From positions 372,001-436,000 of the forward strand of contig CAWGAJ010000002.1 of the NCBI GenBank assembly GCA_963820545.1: DNA of 64,000 nucleotides. Reading direction: 5' to 3'. Source of the DNA: CAWGAJ01 sp963820545 (GTDB lineage: Bacteria > Planctomycetota > Planctomycetia > Pirellulales > Thermoguttaceae). This document shows, piece after piece, positions 19,018 through 27,833 of the stretch (position 1 is the first letter of the stretch; the number at the start of each line of letters is the position of its first letter). A program made the translations under genes and the position numbers. Under the pieces are notes generated by a model. It saw only the letters and a list, made by a program, of their open reading frames with translations. It was not told the origin of the DNA and ran no database searches.

Positions 19018-20595
19018 CTAGTCCCTATCCCCCTCTTTTCCAAAGGCGTGATGGTCGCGATCGAGAAACATATTTGCCCAGGACGAAGTATTTTTAAGCG
19101 TCGCGTTGTACAAGGTTACCGGGCCTTCGAGCATTTGTTCCGACTCGCCGTAATATTTCAGGCGCTCGTAAATCCGCGCCCAGAGGCATTCTTTGTCGTC
19201 CAATTCGCAGCGCCCGTCCGCTGAACCGCCGCAAGGGCCGTTGCGTCCGCACTTGGAGCACCATTTTTTGGGACAAATATAGGCGCATTCGGGCAGGCTG
19301 CAATCGCCGCAGTCTTGGCAGCCGTACATCATCAGCTTGGATGCTTTTTCCATCGAATAGGCCATGCGGCTGATGAAGCCGGGCTTTTTATCCCAACGGG
19401 CAAAAATCCTTTTCAATATCGGATACAAAGCCTTGTCGCGGGTAAAAGCCAAACTGTGGATCAGGCGGGAAAGCCGGTAAGTGAGGGTTACTTCCTTCGA
19501 TTTCCGAGGATTCTGCAACGAGTCGAGGTATTCCCGGTTGATGGAGCGGGAATCGCTCAAACCCGTGTACGGGTCGTGTTCGAAGAGGAAGAATTCGCCG
19601 GGCTGGGAATACTGGATTTCCTTGATAAAATCGCGCCAATCGTTGGGTCCGAAACTTTTGGCCGTGTCGATGATCTTGCCGAACGTTTCGGCCTTGGCCA
19701 TGCCGCCGATATAGCCCGCGGCAAATCCCAAGCCCTTAAACACGGCCAACTGCTTGGCGGCCAGTTCGAGAAAAAAGTTTTTGCCTTTATCCGCTCCGGC
19801 GGCGAATTTTTCCACGGTTTCCAGCAGCTTATCGGTCACCACGCAGCCGGCCAGTTTGCCGCTGTGGAACATCTTGGCCACGGCCCGGGAAAGCAAATAC
19901 ACGTTGCCGATCAGCGGCACATTGACGCCGCGCGATTCCAGGAAGAGTTTCACTTCGTGGAACTTGCGCATGTCGTAGCCCAGTTGCGGAATCACCCATT
20001 CTGCGCCGCAGGCGATCTTGCGCACGAGTTTGAAAAATTGCGGCAGAAGCTCGCGCTCGTGACGCTTGAAAGGCGAAACCACGCAGCCGATGAAAAAATT
20101 GGTTTTGGCCAGCGTTTCCAGCTTGCCCGTGCGTCCGGGAACTTGCAGCCCGTCGTTCATTGCCCGCAGCATGGCGATCAGCCCTAGCGAGTCCAAGTCG
20201 AACACGGGCTCGGCCAGGCCGCCGAAACCGGTAGTGGGATAATCGCCGGTAATGGCCAGCAGGTTGTTGAATCCTTGCGCGGCATAGCGCCAGGCGGCGG
20301 CTTCCAGGCCGTTGCGGTTGAGATCCTTGCAGGCCATGTGCAACACGACCCTTTCGCGTCGATCCATCAGCGTTGCGGCCAGCCAGTCGGGCGGAAGCAT
20401 GGGGCCGCCGCCGGGATTGTCGGTGATCGAAATCCAACCCACGCGCGGATCGCTTAACAAATCCTCAGCAAAGGCGGCCAGATTGCCGGGAGTATCGGCA
20501 AGCGGTAAACCGCGAGTAGTAACCACCTCGACGCCGTAATAAAATGGCTCGCCGGTGATCATCTCGCGAAAAGTAACCCCGTCGTTGGAAGCCAT
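19018..20595 (-). CDS. Methylenetetrahydrofolate reductase with Cys-rich C-terminal domain
   Basis: A 525-residue protein. The N-terminal two thirds is a MetF-type flavin barrel (SITDNPGGGPMLPPDW, HMACKDLNRNGLEA, LLAITGDYPTTGFGG), expected to interconvert methylene- and methyl-tetrahydrofolate. The C-terminus is the MTHFR_C domain with many Cys: CQDCGDCSLPECAYICPKKW then CSKCGRNGPCGGS, a probable metal or Fe-S site. Such fused forms occur in organisms that pair the reductase with corrinoid methyl transfer and use an electron donor other than NADH. The gene just upstream encodes a corrinoid protein, supporting a joint C1 role. Intact frame. Confidence 0.88.
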   Translation of the reverse strand: MASNDGVTFREMITGEPFYYGVEVVTTRGLPLADTPGNLAAFAEDLLSDPRVGWISITDNPGGGPMLPPDWLAATLMDRRERVVLHMACKDLNRNGLEAAAWRYAAQGFNNLLAITGDYPTTGFGGLAEPVFDLDSLGLIAMLRAMNDGLQVPGRTGKLETLAKTNFFIGCVVSPFKRHERELLPQFFKLVRKIACGAEWVIPQLGYDMRKFHEVKLFLESRGVNVPLIGNVYLLSRAVAKMFHSGKLAGCVVTDKLLETVEKFAAGADKGKNFFLELAAKQLAVFKGLGFAAGYIGGMAKAETFGKIIDTAKSFGPNDWRDFIKEIQYSQPGEFFLFEHDPYTGLSDSRSINREYLDSLQNPRKSKEVTLTYRLSRLIHSLAFTRDKALYPILKRIFARWDKKPGFISRMAYSMEKASKLMMYGCQDCGDCSLPECAYICPKKWCSKCGRNGPCGGSADGRCELDDKECLWARIYERLKYYGESEQMLEGPVTLYNATLKNTSSWANMFLDRDHHAFGKEGDRD

Positions 20596-20690
20596 TTTCA
20601 GCGATCAGTTTTCAGTTATCAGTATTGGATTTGGGGGAATCGGGACTCAGGGATTGAAAAAAGTGGGCAGTGTACAGTGGGCAGTGGTTT
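20596..20690. repeat. CAGTTTTCAGTTATCAGT-type repeat spacer
   Basis: Degenerate units CAGCGATCAGTTTTCAGTTA (about 20599-20622) and a GTGGGCAGTGTACAGTGGGC run (about 20662-20686) lie just before the reductase gene on its 5' side. Both are members of dispersed low-complexity families in this window. Confidence 0.5.
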
Positions 20691-20736
20691 TTTGTTTAGC
20701 CGCGACCCGCAGGGGAGCGGGAATAGGCGATGGGCA

Positions 20737-21377
20737 TTAATTCAGCGAGGCCACCAGTTTCCGCGCCAAGGATACGGCCGCGGTGGCGCTGTCCCCGTAA
20801 CCGTCGGCGCCGATTTCGTCGGCATAGCGCTGGGTGATGGCGCGCCGCCGATGATCACCCTGGTCTTGTCGCGGATGCCTACTTCCTCCAGGGCCTGGAT
20901 GACATTTTTCATCATCACCATGGTGGTGGTCAACAGCGCGGAAAGGGCCACGATGGTGCCGGCTTTTTCCTGGGCGGCTTCGACGAATTTTTCCGGCGGC
21001 ACGTCCACGCCCAGGTCGATCACTTGGAATCCGCCGCCTTCGAGCATCGAAGCCACCAGATTTTTGCCGATGTCGTGCAAATCGCCTTGCACCGTGCCAA
21101 TGACCACCCGGCCCAGCGGTTCCGCTCCCTGGGCCACCAAGTGCGGCGTGATCAACTCCAGAGCGGTCTTCATCGCCCGGGCGGCAATCAGCAATTCCGG
21201 CACGAAATACTCGTTGCACTCGAAACGTTTGCCGACTTCATCCATGGCCGGAATCATGTATTTATGCACCAGTTCCGTGGGATCGGCCTTCTCGGCCAAA
21301 GCCGCTTTGGTTACTTCTTCCGCCTTCTTGGCGTTCCCGGTGAGAATGGCATTGTACAGTTCGACGCCATCGTACAT
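20737..21377 (-). CDS. Corrinoid (B12-binding) methyl-transfer protein, frame break near 20840
   Basis: About 212 residues in two parts. A helical cap (residues 1-85) precedes a cobalamin-binding Rossmann domain with the histidine loop GDLHDIGKNLV (D-x-H-x-x-G) and the later GG motif RVIIGGAP. The frame breaks after GGAP; one missing C restores ITQRYADEIGADGYGDSAT, the normal end of the domain. This is the form found in MtgC/MtaC-like methyltransferases and in the B12 module of MetH. With the downstream MetF-MTHFR_C gene it suggests methyl-tetrahydrofolate:corrinoid exchange. The partner methyltransferase is not in the window. Confidence 0.82.
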
Positions 21378-21812
21378 GGTTAGTTCCCCGCAAGGATCAG
21401 GCCATCATTTTCCATAAACAACTTAAAATATCGTAAACGTTGTCCTTTTTCCAGTAGCCCGACACGCCTGATTCATTGTGTTTGCCAATGATAAAACATG
21501 TCTTTATTCGAGCAATATTGAAGAAAAATGATTTTATTGTGAATTTGGGCTAATTAAGCAATATAACGAAAGTGTGCCTGGAGTACCCCAAATTCACATC
21601 TCGTTGCTTCAAATCGGGCTGATGGTAATCGGGCGATCAAAACTGCTCCGGATCCGGGATTTTTTGCTTTAATTCGTGATATAAAAAAATCCCTTGCACA
21701 ATTGTGCTAGCATTGCTAGTATGTTTTAATACGCCGAATTAGAGGCTTGGAGTTTGTGCGGATAAACCCACTTATGTTGGGTTTTGATGTGATTCCTATT
21801 GGAAGGGAAATC
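21378..21812. other. Intergenic region between corrinoid gene and csrA
   Basis: A divergent 435-base spacer, A+T-rich, with no ORF of interest. Its right part carries the csrA promoter (21694-21722). An in-frame ATG at 21747 would extend csrA by 22 residues but lacks family support. Confidence 0.5.
21694..21722 (+). promoter_or_regulatory. csrA promoter with overlapping palindromes
   Basis: TTGCAC (21694-21699) and TAGTAT (21717-21722) are 17 bases apart, a good sigma-70 promoter. The perfect palindrome GCACAATTGTGC (21696-21707) overlaps the -35 and the spacer, and CTAGCATTGCTAG overlaps the spacer and -10. Either could be an operator for a regulator of csrA (inference). Confidence 0.6.
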
Positions 21813-22010
21813 ATGCTCGTTCTTTCGCGAAAAGTCGGCGAGAAAATTTTTATCGGCGACAATATATCAGTAACCGTGGTCAGGGTTGCCCAGGGGATAG
21901 TACGCATCGGAGTGGAAGCCCCGCAGGATTTGCCGGTGGTTCGAGAAGAGATCAAGGACCAGATGCGAAGTGCAACACACAAAAAGGTCCCTGTGGCTGC
22001 TTCGCGCTAG
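21813..22010 (+). CDS. csrA: Carbon storage regulator CsrA
   Basis: A 65-residue RNA-binding regulator that dimerises and binds GGA loops near ribosome sites. The family start MLVLSRKVGEKIFIG is intact, preceded by GGAAGG at the right distance, which fixes the start at 21813. The RNA-contacting strand end RIGVEAPQDLPVVREEI is conserved. It converges on ftsQ, and the shared CTAG at 22007-22010 gives both genes their TAG stop codons. Confidence 0.95.
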   Translation: MLVLSRKVGEKIFIGDNISVTVVRVAQGIVRIGVEAPQDLPVVREEIKDQMRSATHKKVPVAASR

Positions 22011-22918
22011 GGCTGACGCAAATCCAATTCACGCGGTCCCTGGGGATAGTCCAGGGCGCCGTGTTCAGCCACGAACTGTTCCAGTTTTTTGACCTTTTGC
22101 TCCGGGCTCAGTTCGCCGGGGGCCTTAGTGGCCGGCGAAGGTCCCCACAGAATTCTCATCCCTTTGCGGCTGATAATAACAAAGGAATATTCACCCCAGC
22201 GAGCAGAGTTGGCCGTGGCGGCTGGCGTGTTTTCGCTGCGCGTTTCGGCGGGCAAAATTGGGGCGATGTGTTGCAGTTCGAGTTTTTCCCAGAGGGGCAA
22301 CAAGGCACTGGCGATTTCCGCCCCGCCGGCCACGCGGCTATCGCCCCAACGGGCGCCTGCTCCGCCCAGCGGACCGCGATCAACACCAATAAGTCGCGGA
22401 TACTTGGCCGCCTCGGGCGGCGTGAAATCGGCCGTGGGCAGAAGCGCGGCTTCGGCGTCCACGGGCAGCAATCCGGCGGCGACTTCGACCATGCAAACCG
22501 GGCGCCGGTAAATCAGCTCCACCTTCACTTTAGGCGGCGGATTTTGCTTGCTCACTTGCCCTACCTTGGCTACCCAAGGATGCCGCAAAAAGGCGGCGTG
22601 CACCCGCTCGACCAGGTCTTCGTCCATGATCGACGGCGGCCCGTTGCGGCTTAAATCGCGATATATTTCCCCGCTGATATCAGTATGAATCCAGGGAGGA
22701 AGCGGCGTGATTTCGAGCTTTTGCGGCCCAAGCACGTACTCCAGCGAGGCCAATACTCTAGGACTTATCCGCCGCCAGGCCACGTAAGCACAGGCAATAA
22801 ATATTCCCACCAGCAAGACGCACAATATCAGCGTCTTTATTCCACTGAAATGTCGTGGTGGAATATCCTGGGGCCGTTTCGCAGATGCCGCAGAGGAGTT
22901 CTTTTTTGCCGCGCTCAT
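22007..22918 (-). CDS. FtsQ-like POTRA membrane protein
   Basis: A 303-residue bitopic protein: polar N-terminus, one transmembrane helix (TLILCVLLVGIFIACAYVAW, about residues 29-48) and a periplasmic region. The part around VERVHAAFLRHPWVAKVGQVSKQNPPPKVKVELIYRRPV (two parts quoted: HPWVAKVGQV and VKVELIYRRPV) matches the POTRA domain of FtsQ/DivIB. It lies 18 bases after murB, the classical order of the division and cell wall cluster. Planctomycetes generally lack FtsZ, so the role in division or wall synthesis is open. Sequence is divergent and the name rests partly on context. Confidence 0.65.
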   Translation of the reverse strand: MSAAKKNSSAASAKRPQDIPPRHFSGIKTLILCVLLVGIFIACAYVAWRRISPRVLASLEYVLGPQKLEITPLPPWIHTDISGEIYRDLSRNGPPSIMDEDLVERVHAAFLRHPWVAKVGQVSKQNPPPKVKVELIYRRPVCMVEVAAGLLPVDAEAALLPTADFTPPEAAKYPRLIGVDRGPLGGAGARWGDSRVAGGAEIASALLPLWEKLELQHIAPILPAETRSENTPAATANSARWGEYSFVIISRKGMRILWGPSPATKAPGELSPEQKVKKLEQFVAEHGALDYPQGPRELDLRQP

Positions 22919-22936
22919 AAATTGAGAAGAAGCCGT

Positions 22937-23815
22937 TTACCAGATTTCCAGGGCCGGTTCCAGTTCCACGCCCAGGCGCTGGAGCACTTGATCGCGCACC
23001 AGGTCGATCAGGCGGAGCACGTCCTCGCTGGTGCATTCCGGCTCGGCGACGATGAAATTAGCGTGGCGGTCGCTGACCACCGCGCCGCCGATGCGCGTGC
23101 CTTTCAGCCCGGCCGCGTCGATCAACTCGCCGGCGCTGGTGCCGCGGGGATTCTTAAACACATAGCCGGCGCACTGATGGCCCATGGGCTGTGAAGCCCT
23201 TTTGAGGATCCATTGTTTTTGCATGCGTTTGGCCAATTCCTGGGGATTGTCTTCCTCGAGTTGGCAACTGGCCTCCAGGATCGCCAGATCGTCGAGATTG
23301 TTTTGGTCGAAGCCGAATTCGAGTTCGTCGGCTTGCCGTTGGGAGACTTCGCCGCTGCTGGAGATGACCGTGGCCTGGATGGTCCACTGCCCGATGCTGC
23401 CGCTCCGCGTGTTGGCATTGCCGCGAACCGCGCCGCCGACGGTGCCGGGAATGCCGATCAGGATTTCCAGGCCGGCCAGCCCGCGATGCACCGTGCTGGT
23501 TACCACGCGACCCAAGAGGGCGCCGCCGCCGGCGATTACCGAACTGCCCTCGATCTTGATGTTGCAGAAGGCCGGGGCGGAAAGGTGTACTACCATCCCT
23601 TTGAAGCCTTCATCGCGCACCAAAATGTTCGATCCCCGACCCAACATCTTTACCTCTACGCCTTCGGCATGACAGCGGCGGATCAGGTCGATTAATTGCT
23701 CCGCTGTTTCCGGCTCGCTGAAATATGTGGCCGGCCCGCCGATTTGGAACCAGGTGTGCATTGCCAGCGGCTCATTCTGCCGTACGATTTGCTCAAAACC
23801 GCTTAATAATACCAT
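22937..23815 (-). CDS. murB: UDP-N-acetylenolpyruvoylglucosamine reductase
   Basis: A 292-residue FAD enzyme reducing UDP-GlcNAc-enolpyruvate to UDP-MurNAc in peptidoglycan synthesis. FAD-binding motifs MLGRGSNILVRDEGF and LIGIPGTVGGAVRGNA are clear. The substrate motif CAGYVFKNPRGTSAGELID with the catalytic Ser and the end RHANFIVAEP place it in the shorter type II. The ATG at 23815 has GAAAGG six bases upstream; the frame is open to 23872 without a better site. It is followed by the ftsQ-like gene, and its presence supports a peptidoglycan wall in this organism. Confidence 0.93.
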   Translation of the reverse strand: MVLLSGFEQIVRQNEPLAMHTWFQIGGPATYFSEPETAEQLIDLIRRCHAEGVEVKMLGRGSNILVRDEGFKGMVVHLSAPAFCNIKIEGSSVIAGGGALLGRVVTSTVHRGLAGLEILIGIPGTVGGAVRGNANTRSGSIGQWTIQATVISSSGEVSQRQADELEFGFDQNNLDDLAILEASCQLEEDNPQELAKRMQKQWILKRASQPMGHQCAGYVFKNPRGTSAGELIDAAGLKGTRIGGAVVSDRHANFIVAEPECTSEDVLRLIDLVRDQVLQRLGVELEPALEIW

Positions 23816-24077
23816 GGCAAACCTTTCGAATATCATCCCTCTCGATGGCGCCGGGAATCTCATCCTGGGCAAGCCGGGTTTTTTAGGATATGCAATATTA
23901 CCACCAACTATCGACCTGATTCAAGGCGGGTAGTTAACCGCCCAACGCTCATCGCCCATAACACGCTCTCCCCGACCGACCCGACCATGCCGACCAGGCT
24001 TCGCCTGGTGCCCGATGGTGCCCGGTCGCGGCTAAACCACGTAGGACGACTTTCAAAGTCCTGCTACTCTTCACTCT

Positions 24078-24845
24078 TCACTGTTTTGACAAACCTCCAA
24101 ACCTTCGATCGCGGGCGGCGTAACCGCGGAGGGCTTCGTGTAATTGCTCCTCGTCGAAGTCGGGCCAACAGCAGTCGGCGACCCAGATTTCCGCGTAACT
24201 GATTTGCCATAAAAGGAAATTGCTGATCCGCATCTCGCCGGCCGTGCGGATCAAGAGATCCGGTTCGCTCATGCCGGCCGTATACAGGTGTCCGTCGATA
24301 GTGGCTTCGTTGATCTCCGCCGGATCGAGACGTCCGCGGCGAACCTCCTCCGCGATGCGTCGCATCGCGTCGACCAATTCCGCCCGGCTGCCGTAGTTGA
24401 TCGCCAGGCAAACCTTCAGCCCGGTATTCGAGCGGCTCAGCTCCACGGTTTTATCGATTTCTTGAAGTACGCTTTCCGAAAGTCCCTCGCGCCGGCCGAT
24501 TACGGACACGCGGATATTATGGTCCATAATCTTGTCCCGCTGTTGGGACATATATTTTTGCAGCAATTCCAGAAGAAAATCGAGTTCATCCGCGGGCCGT
24601 TTCCAATTCTCACTGGATAGGCAATATAGGGTGAGTTGTTCGATGCCTAGTCGCACGCATTCTTCGGTAATGCGGCGCACACTTTCCACGCCTTGCTGAT
24701 GGCCTTCGATGCGCGGCAATCCTTTTTGCTGGGCCCAACGCCCGTTGCCATCCATGATCACGGCAATGTGCCGGGGCATTTTTTCCCGCGGTACATCCTT
24801 AGGGGATAGGGAATCGGGGATAGGGGATAGGGGATTTTTATTCAT
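24078..24845 (-). CDS. uppS: Undecaprenyl diphosphate synthase
   Basis: A cis-prenyltransferase making the C55 lipid carrier for wall synthesis. The pyrophosphate-binding MDGNGRWA, the motif LTLYCLSSENWKRP and the late DLLIRTAGEMRISNFLLW and YAEIWV are complete. The first 18-22 residues (NKNPLSPIPDSLSP) are encoded by the GGGGATA repeat family and are unlike the family; translation might really start at the ATG at 24779 (MPRHIAVIMDGN). It follows purA by three bases. Confidence 0.93.
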   Translation of the reverse strand: MNKNPLSPIPDSLSPKDVPREKMPRHIAVIMDGNGRWAQQKGLPRIEGHQQGVESVRRITEECVRLGIEQLTLYCLSSENWKRPADELDFLLELLQKYMSQQRDKIMDHNIRVSVIGRREGLSESVLQEIDKTVELSRSNTGLKVCLAINYGSRAELVDAMRRIAEEVRRGRLDPAEINEATIDGHLYTAGMSEPDLLIRTAGEMRISNFLLWQISYAEIWVADCCWPDFDEEQLHEALRGYAARDRRFGGLSKQ

Positions 24846-24865
24846 CCTTCATCCTTCATCCTTCA
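24801..24865. repeat. GGGGATA and GGATGAA repeats spanning the purA-uppS junction
   Basis: On the minus strand, three GGATGAA units (24865-24845) encode the last residues of purA (VKDEG) and its TGA stop and supply the ATG of uppS. CCCCTATCCCCTATCCCC units (24833-24801) then encode the uppS N-terminus. Two spacer repeat families thus enter coding sequence here. Confidence 0.75.
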
Positions 24866-26148
24866 CCATAATGGTCTGTTTTCGGTCCGCGCCCACGGAG
24901 ATTATCTCCCCGGGCCGGCCGATAAGTTGGCTGATACGGTCGAGATATCGCCGGGCGTTAACGGGCAAGTCGCGGACGTGGCGTAGATGACTGATTTCCG
25001 TTTGCCAGCCGGGCAATGTTTCATAAATCGGCGTCACGCGGCGCAAATCGTCCACGTGGCTGGGGAAATGGGTGGTGCGTTGGCCGTCCAATTCATAAGC
25101 AATGCAGATTTTAAGCTCGGGCAACTGGCTAAGCACGTCCAACAGCATAATGCAGAGCGCATCCACGCCGCCGAGGCGGGTCGCGTATCGAACGGCCACG
25201 GCGTCGAACCAGCCGCAGCGACGCGGCCGCCGGGTGACGGTGCCGTATTCGTTGCCCCGCTCGCGGATGTGCTGGCCAATGGCGTTATCTTGCTCGGTGG
25301 GGAACGGACCGCCGCCGACCCGGGTAGTGTACGCCTTGATGATGCCGATCACCTTGGTAATGTATCGGCTCGGCACGCCCGAACCGGCCGATACCCCTAC
25401 GCCTGAACTGTTACTGCTAGTGACAAAGGGAAACGTGCCGTGATCGATATCCAGCATGCTTCCCTGGGCCCCTTCAAAAAGCACGCGCTTGCCCGATTCC
25501 AAGGCATCCAGCAGATAAGTCGTGGTATCGGCCACGTATGATTTAAGCCCTTGGGCATACGCCTGATACTGCTGAAAGATTTCTTGGGCGTTAAGCGGTT
25601 TGCACGCCGCAGTCGAGGCAAAACAGGAAAAAATTTGATTTTTCACTTGGACGATTTTTTCGATCCGCTGGCAAAAGTCGGGCCGATACATATCGCCAAA
25701 GCTGCACGGCCAGGGAACGGCCGACCTTGTCGCTATAACAGGGGCCAATGCCTCGTTGGGTGGTGCCGATCGCCTCGCCCGATGCGCATTGCTGATCGAG
25801 CAGCTTGTCTTCTTCAATATGCCAGGGAAAAATGACGTGAGAGCGATCGCTGACCATCAGGTTTTCGGCAACCTTGACTCCCCGGCTGATCAATCCTGCT
25901 ATTTCCGCCAATAAACTGGCTGGATTGACCACTACGCCGTTGGCAATCACACATTGCACCTGGGGGCGAAAAATGCCGCTGGGAACCAGGGAAAGCTTGA
26001 AAGTCTGCCCTTCCCTGACCACGGTATGGCCGGCATTGGCGCCGCCTTGATAGCGGACCACGATATCATGTTGCTCGGTCAGCAAATCGACGATCTTCCC
26101 TTTGGCCTCGTCTCCCCACTGCAAACCAACCACGCAAGTCGCTGGCAC
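24849..26148 (-). CDS. purA: Adenylosuccinate synthetase, frame break near 25701
   Basis: Joins IMP and aspartate with GTP in AMP synthesis. The first frame has GLQWGDEAKGKIVD (Ala where Gly is usual), NAGHTVV, the loop GTTQRGIGPCYSDKVGR and ends in SLAVQ; the second goes on with FGDMYRPDFCQRI, then LFEGAQGSMLDIDHGTFPFV, TRVGGGPFPTEQ and RRPRRCGWFDAVA. One extra base in GCAGCTTTGG near 25701 separates them. Joined length is about 432 residues, normal. The error is likely technical. uppS follows after three bases. Confidence 0.9.
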
Positions 26149-26267
26149 TGTAAAAAATCCTCAATAAAGTCGCTGTAAATAGTAAATCACCAATTAATAA
26201 TTGCCCAAACCCCGCTAATTTATCCTTCATAAGCAATAACAGCAAGGGAGGGAGGAAGAATGTGTAA

Positions 26268-26347
26268 AAGGATGAAGGATGAATTATGAAGGATGAACAA
26301 AATCGCTTGCAATTTCGCATTGCCCACCGTCCGCTGCCCACCGCCCA
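26268..26347. repeat. GGATGAA and CCACCGTCC repeats upstream of purA
   Basis: GGATGAAGGATGAATTATGA units (26270-26297), a TTGCAATTTCGCATTGCC fragment and a CCCACCGTCCGCTGCCCACC run (about 26321-26346) lie between the SpoU gene and purA. Confidence 0.5.
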
Positions 26348-26788
26348 CTATCCATGTGGGTATTGCCGACAGTATTCGTAAATCGCCATGGCAGCGGCAG
26401 TGGCGGCATTATGGGCGTAAGGCAGGCCGTAAACGGGTATTTCCACGGTATGATCCAGAAGCCTGAGCACCTCGTCTTCGATGCCCAGCCGTTCGTTACC
26501 CACCACTAAAACCGTTCGTCGCTGAAAAAGAAACCCATAGAGCAACTGGGAATTGCTCGTCTGCTCCAGGCCGACCAGCTGATATCCCTGTTCGCGGAGC
26601 TTTTTGAGCACCGGGGGCAAGGTGCGATGAACTTCGATCTCGATCGCCTCGCAGGCATCCCGGGCGATTTTTCCCGTTACCTTGGCGTTACCGCAACAGA
26701 TTACCCGTGTTACTCCGCAGCAGCCTGCCGCCCTGACAATCCGGGAAAGATTGATGTTGCTGCGCAGGGGCGGGCAGGCCACGATCAA
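26348..26788 (-). CDS. SpoU/TrmH family RNA 2'-O-methyltransferase
   Basis: A 146-residue SPOUT-fold methyltransferase. Motif 1 is NINLSRIVRAAGCCGVTRV, motif 2 VLVVGNERLGIEDEVL and motif 3 PVYGLPYAHNAATAAAMAI, forming the knotted AdoMet site. The Arg of motif 1 is the usual catalytic base. The size resembles TrmL-type single-domain enzymes acting on tRNA, without an N-terminal RNA-binding domain; the target cannot be told from sequence. Confidence 0.85.
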   Translation of the reverse strand: MIVACPPLRSNINLSRIVRAAGCCGVTRVICCGNAKVTGKIARDACEAIEIEVHRTLPPVLKKLREQGYQLVGLEQTSNSQLLYGFLFQRRTVLVVGNERLGIEDEVLRLLDHTVEIPVYGLPYAHNAATAAAMAIYEYCRQYPHG

Positions 26789-27255
26789 CTCCCGCGGCCG
26801 ATCGAGTTTTACGGTGTTTTATGTCGTTCTGCTCGAAATTCAGACACGGGAAACATAATACAATCCATATGTAATAATCATCGCATGATCTGCTATCCCG
26901 CCGTGAACTTACCTCGTTCCAAAACCCGGTTTCGGAAGTACAAACGCCCAGATCGAGTTAGAGTACCTGTTTGTTATAAAACAATTGGGGCCAGGCGACA
27001 TACACCGGAGGTTTATCGGCGTATGGTCCTGGCCCCGTGTAGCGATTATGCATCGCTACGGTACCTGTTTGATGATCAGCCTATTCGGGTGCGCAGACTT
27101 CACGCTGTCCGAAACAGGCCGAAAAATAAAAAATGAATAATCCTCGAAAGAGTTCCAAAAAAGTTCTTCCATCATTAGACGACTGCGAAACACGGCCGTT
27201 AGATTCACGGCCGAATGACCCCAGGAAAAGGCGTTTCTGTCGCCAAAACTGGATT
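26789..27255. other. Spacer with two palindromes, no convincing gene
   Basis: A hairpin GGGGCCAGG (26987-26995) / CCTGGCCCC (27028-27036) is followed by GTAGCGAT-TATGC-ATCGCTAC (27039-27059). The first resembles REP-like palindromes with GGGGCCAGG ends. A basic 68-codon frame at 27133-27339 (+) overlaps the transporter remnant and has no family signal, so I do not call it. Confidence 0.45.
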
Positions 27256-27726
27256 CTAGTCCGATTTCTCAAGGATGAAAAGACGGGTCGGATAATAATT
27301 GGAAGAAAAGGCAGCAAAAAAATGGATGCTTGCATCTAACCGCCGAAGAAGAGTCGCCAGGCCGGCGGCGCCGATGGCGGGCGCTGCCTTCCAAAAATTA
27401 ATTGCCATGCCGGTCAGGGATTCGCCGGCAATCAGCCCGGAGGAGCCGGGAATGGTATAATCTTCCGCACTTTTGTTATGGATTTTCAGCCAACTCCAGG
27501 CCGCAAACGCGCCAATAAACATGGAGATGGAACTATAGGCCGGGATCACGCCCGCGATGCCCAAGCCCATGGCCGAGGGGATCCACTTAATATAGCGTTT
27601 GGGCAAAAACTCTTCGGCCAGGGAAATCAAAATGCCCACGACGCCGCCGACAAGCATGCCGATTAGCGAACCTTTGGGTAAATTACCGATCCCCTTGGCA
27701 AGCAGTTCGGCTACGCTTTTCCATTA
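27256..27726 (-). pseudogene. C-terminal remnant of an OPT oligopeptide transporter
   Basis: A frame opening after a stop near 27727 reads WKSVAELLAKGIGNLPKG, then IPSAMGLGIAGVIPAYSSIS and IPGSSGLIAGESLTGMA, the end of an OPT family proton-driven peptide or metal-chelate transporter. Only about 130 of the usual 600 or more residues remain, the 5' part is gone and the last residues are unrelated. It is a decayed gene. Confidence 0.75.
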
Positions 27727-27833
27727 CAATACCGATGGTTCGGAAAATTCGTCTACGTCATGCTTCACGGGACGGATACTCCAGGCAGTTTAGTTGAGTA
27801 ACATAAATGGATAATGTTTTATCTTCCTGCCCC

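Noticed and set aside
17950..19224. 424-codon plus-strand frame
   Set aside because: Antisense shadow of mutL and the end of the MetF gene; no ribosome site or family signal.
27133..27339. 68-codon basic plus-strand frame
   Set aside because: Overlaps the transporter remnant, no family signal; not enough to call a gene.
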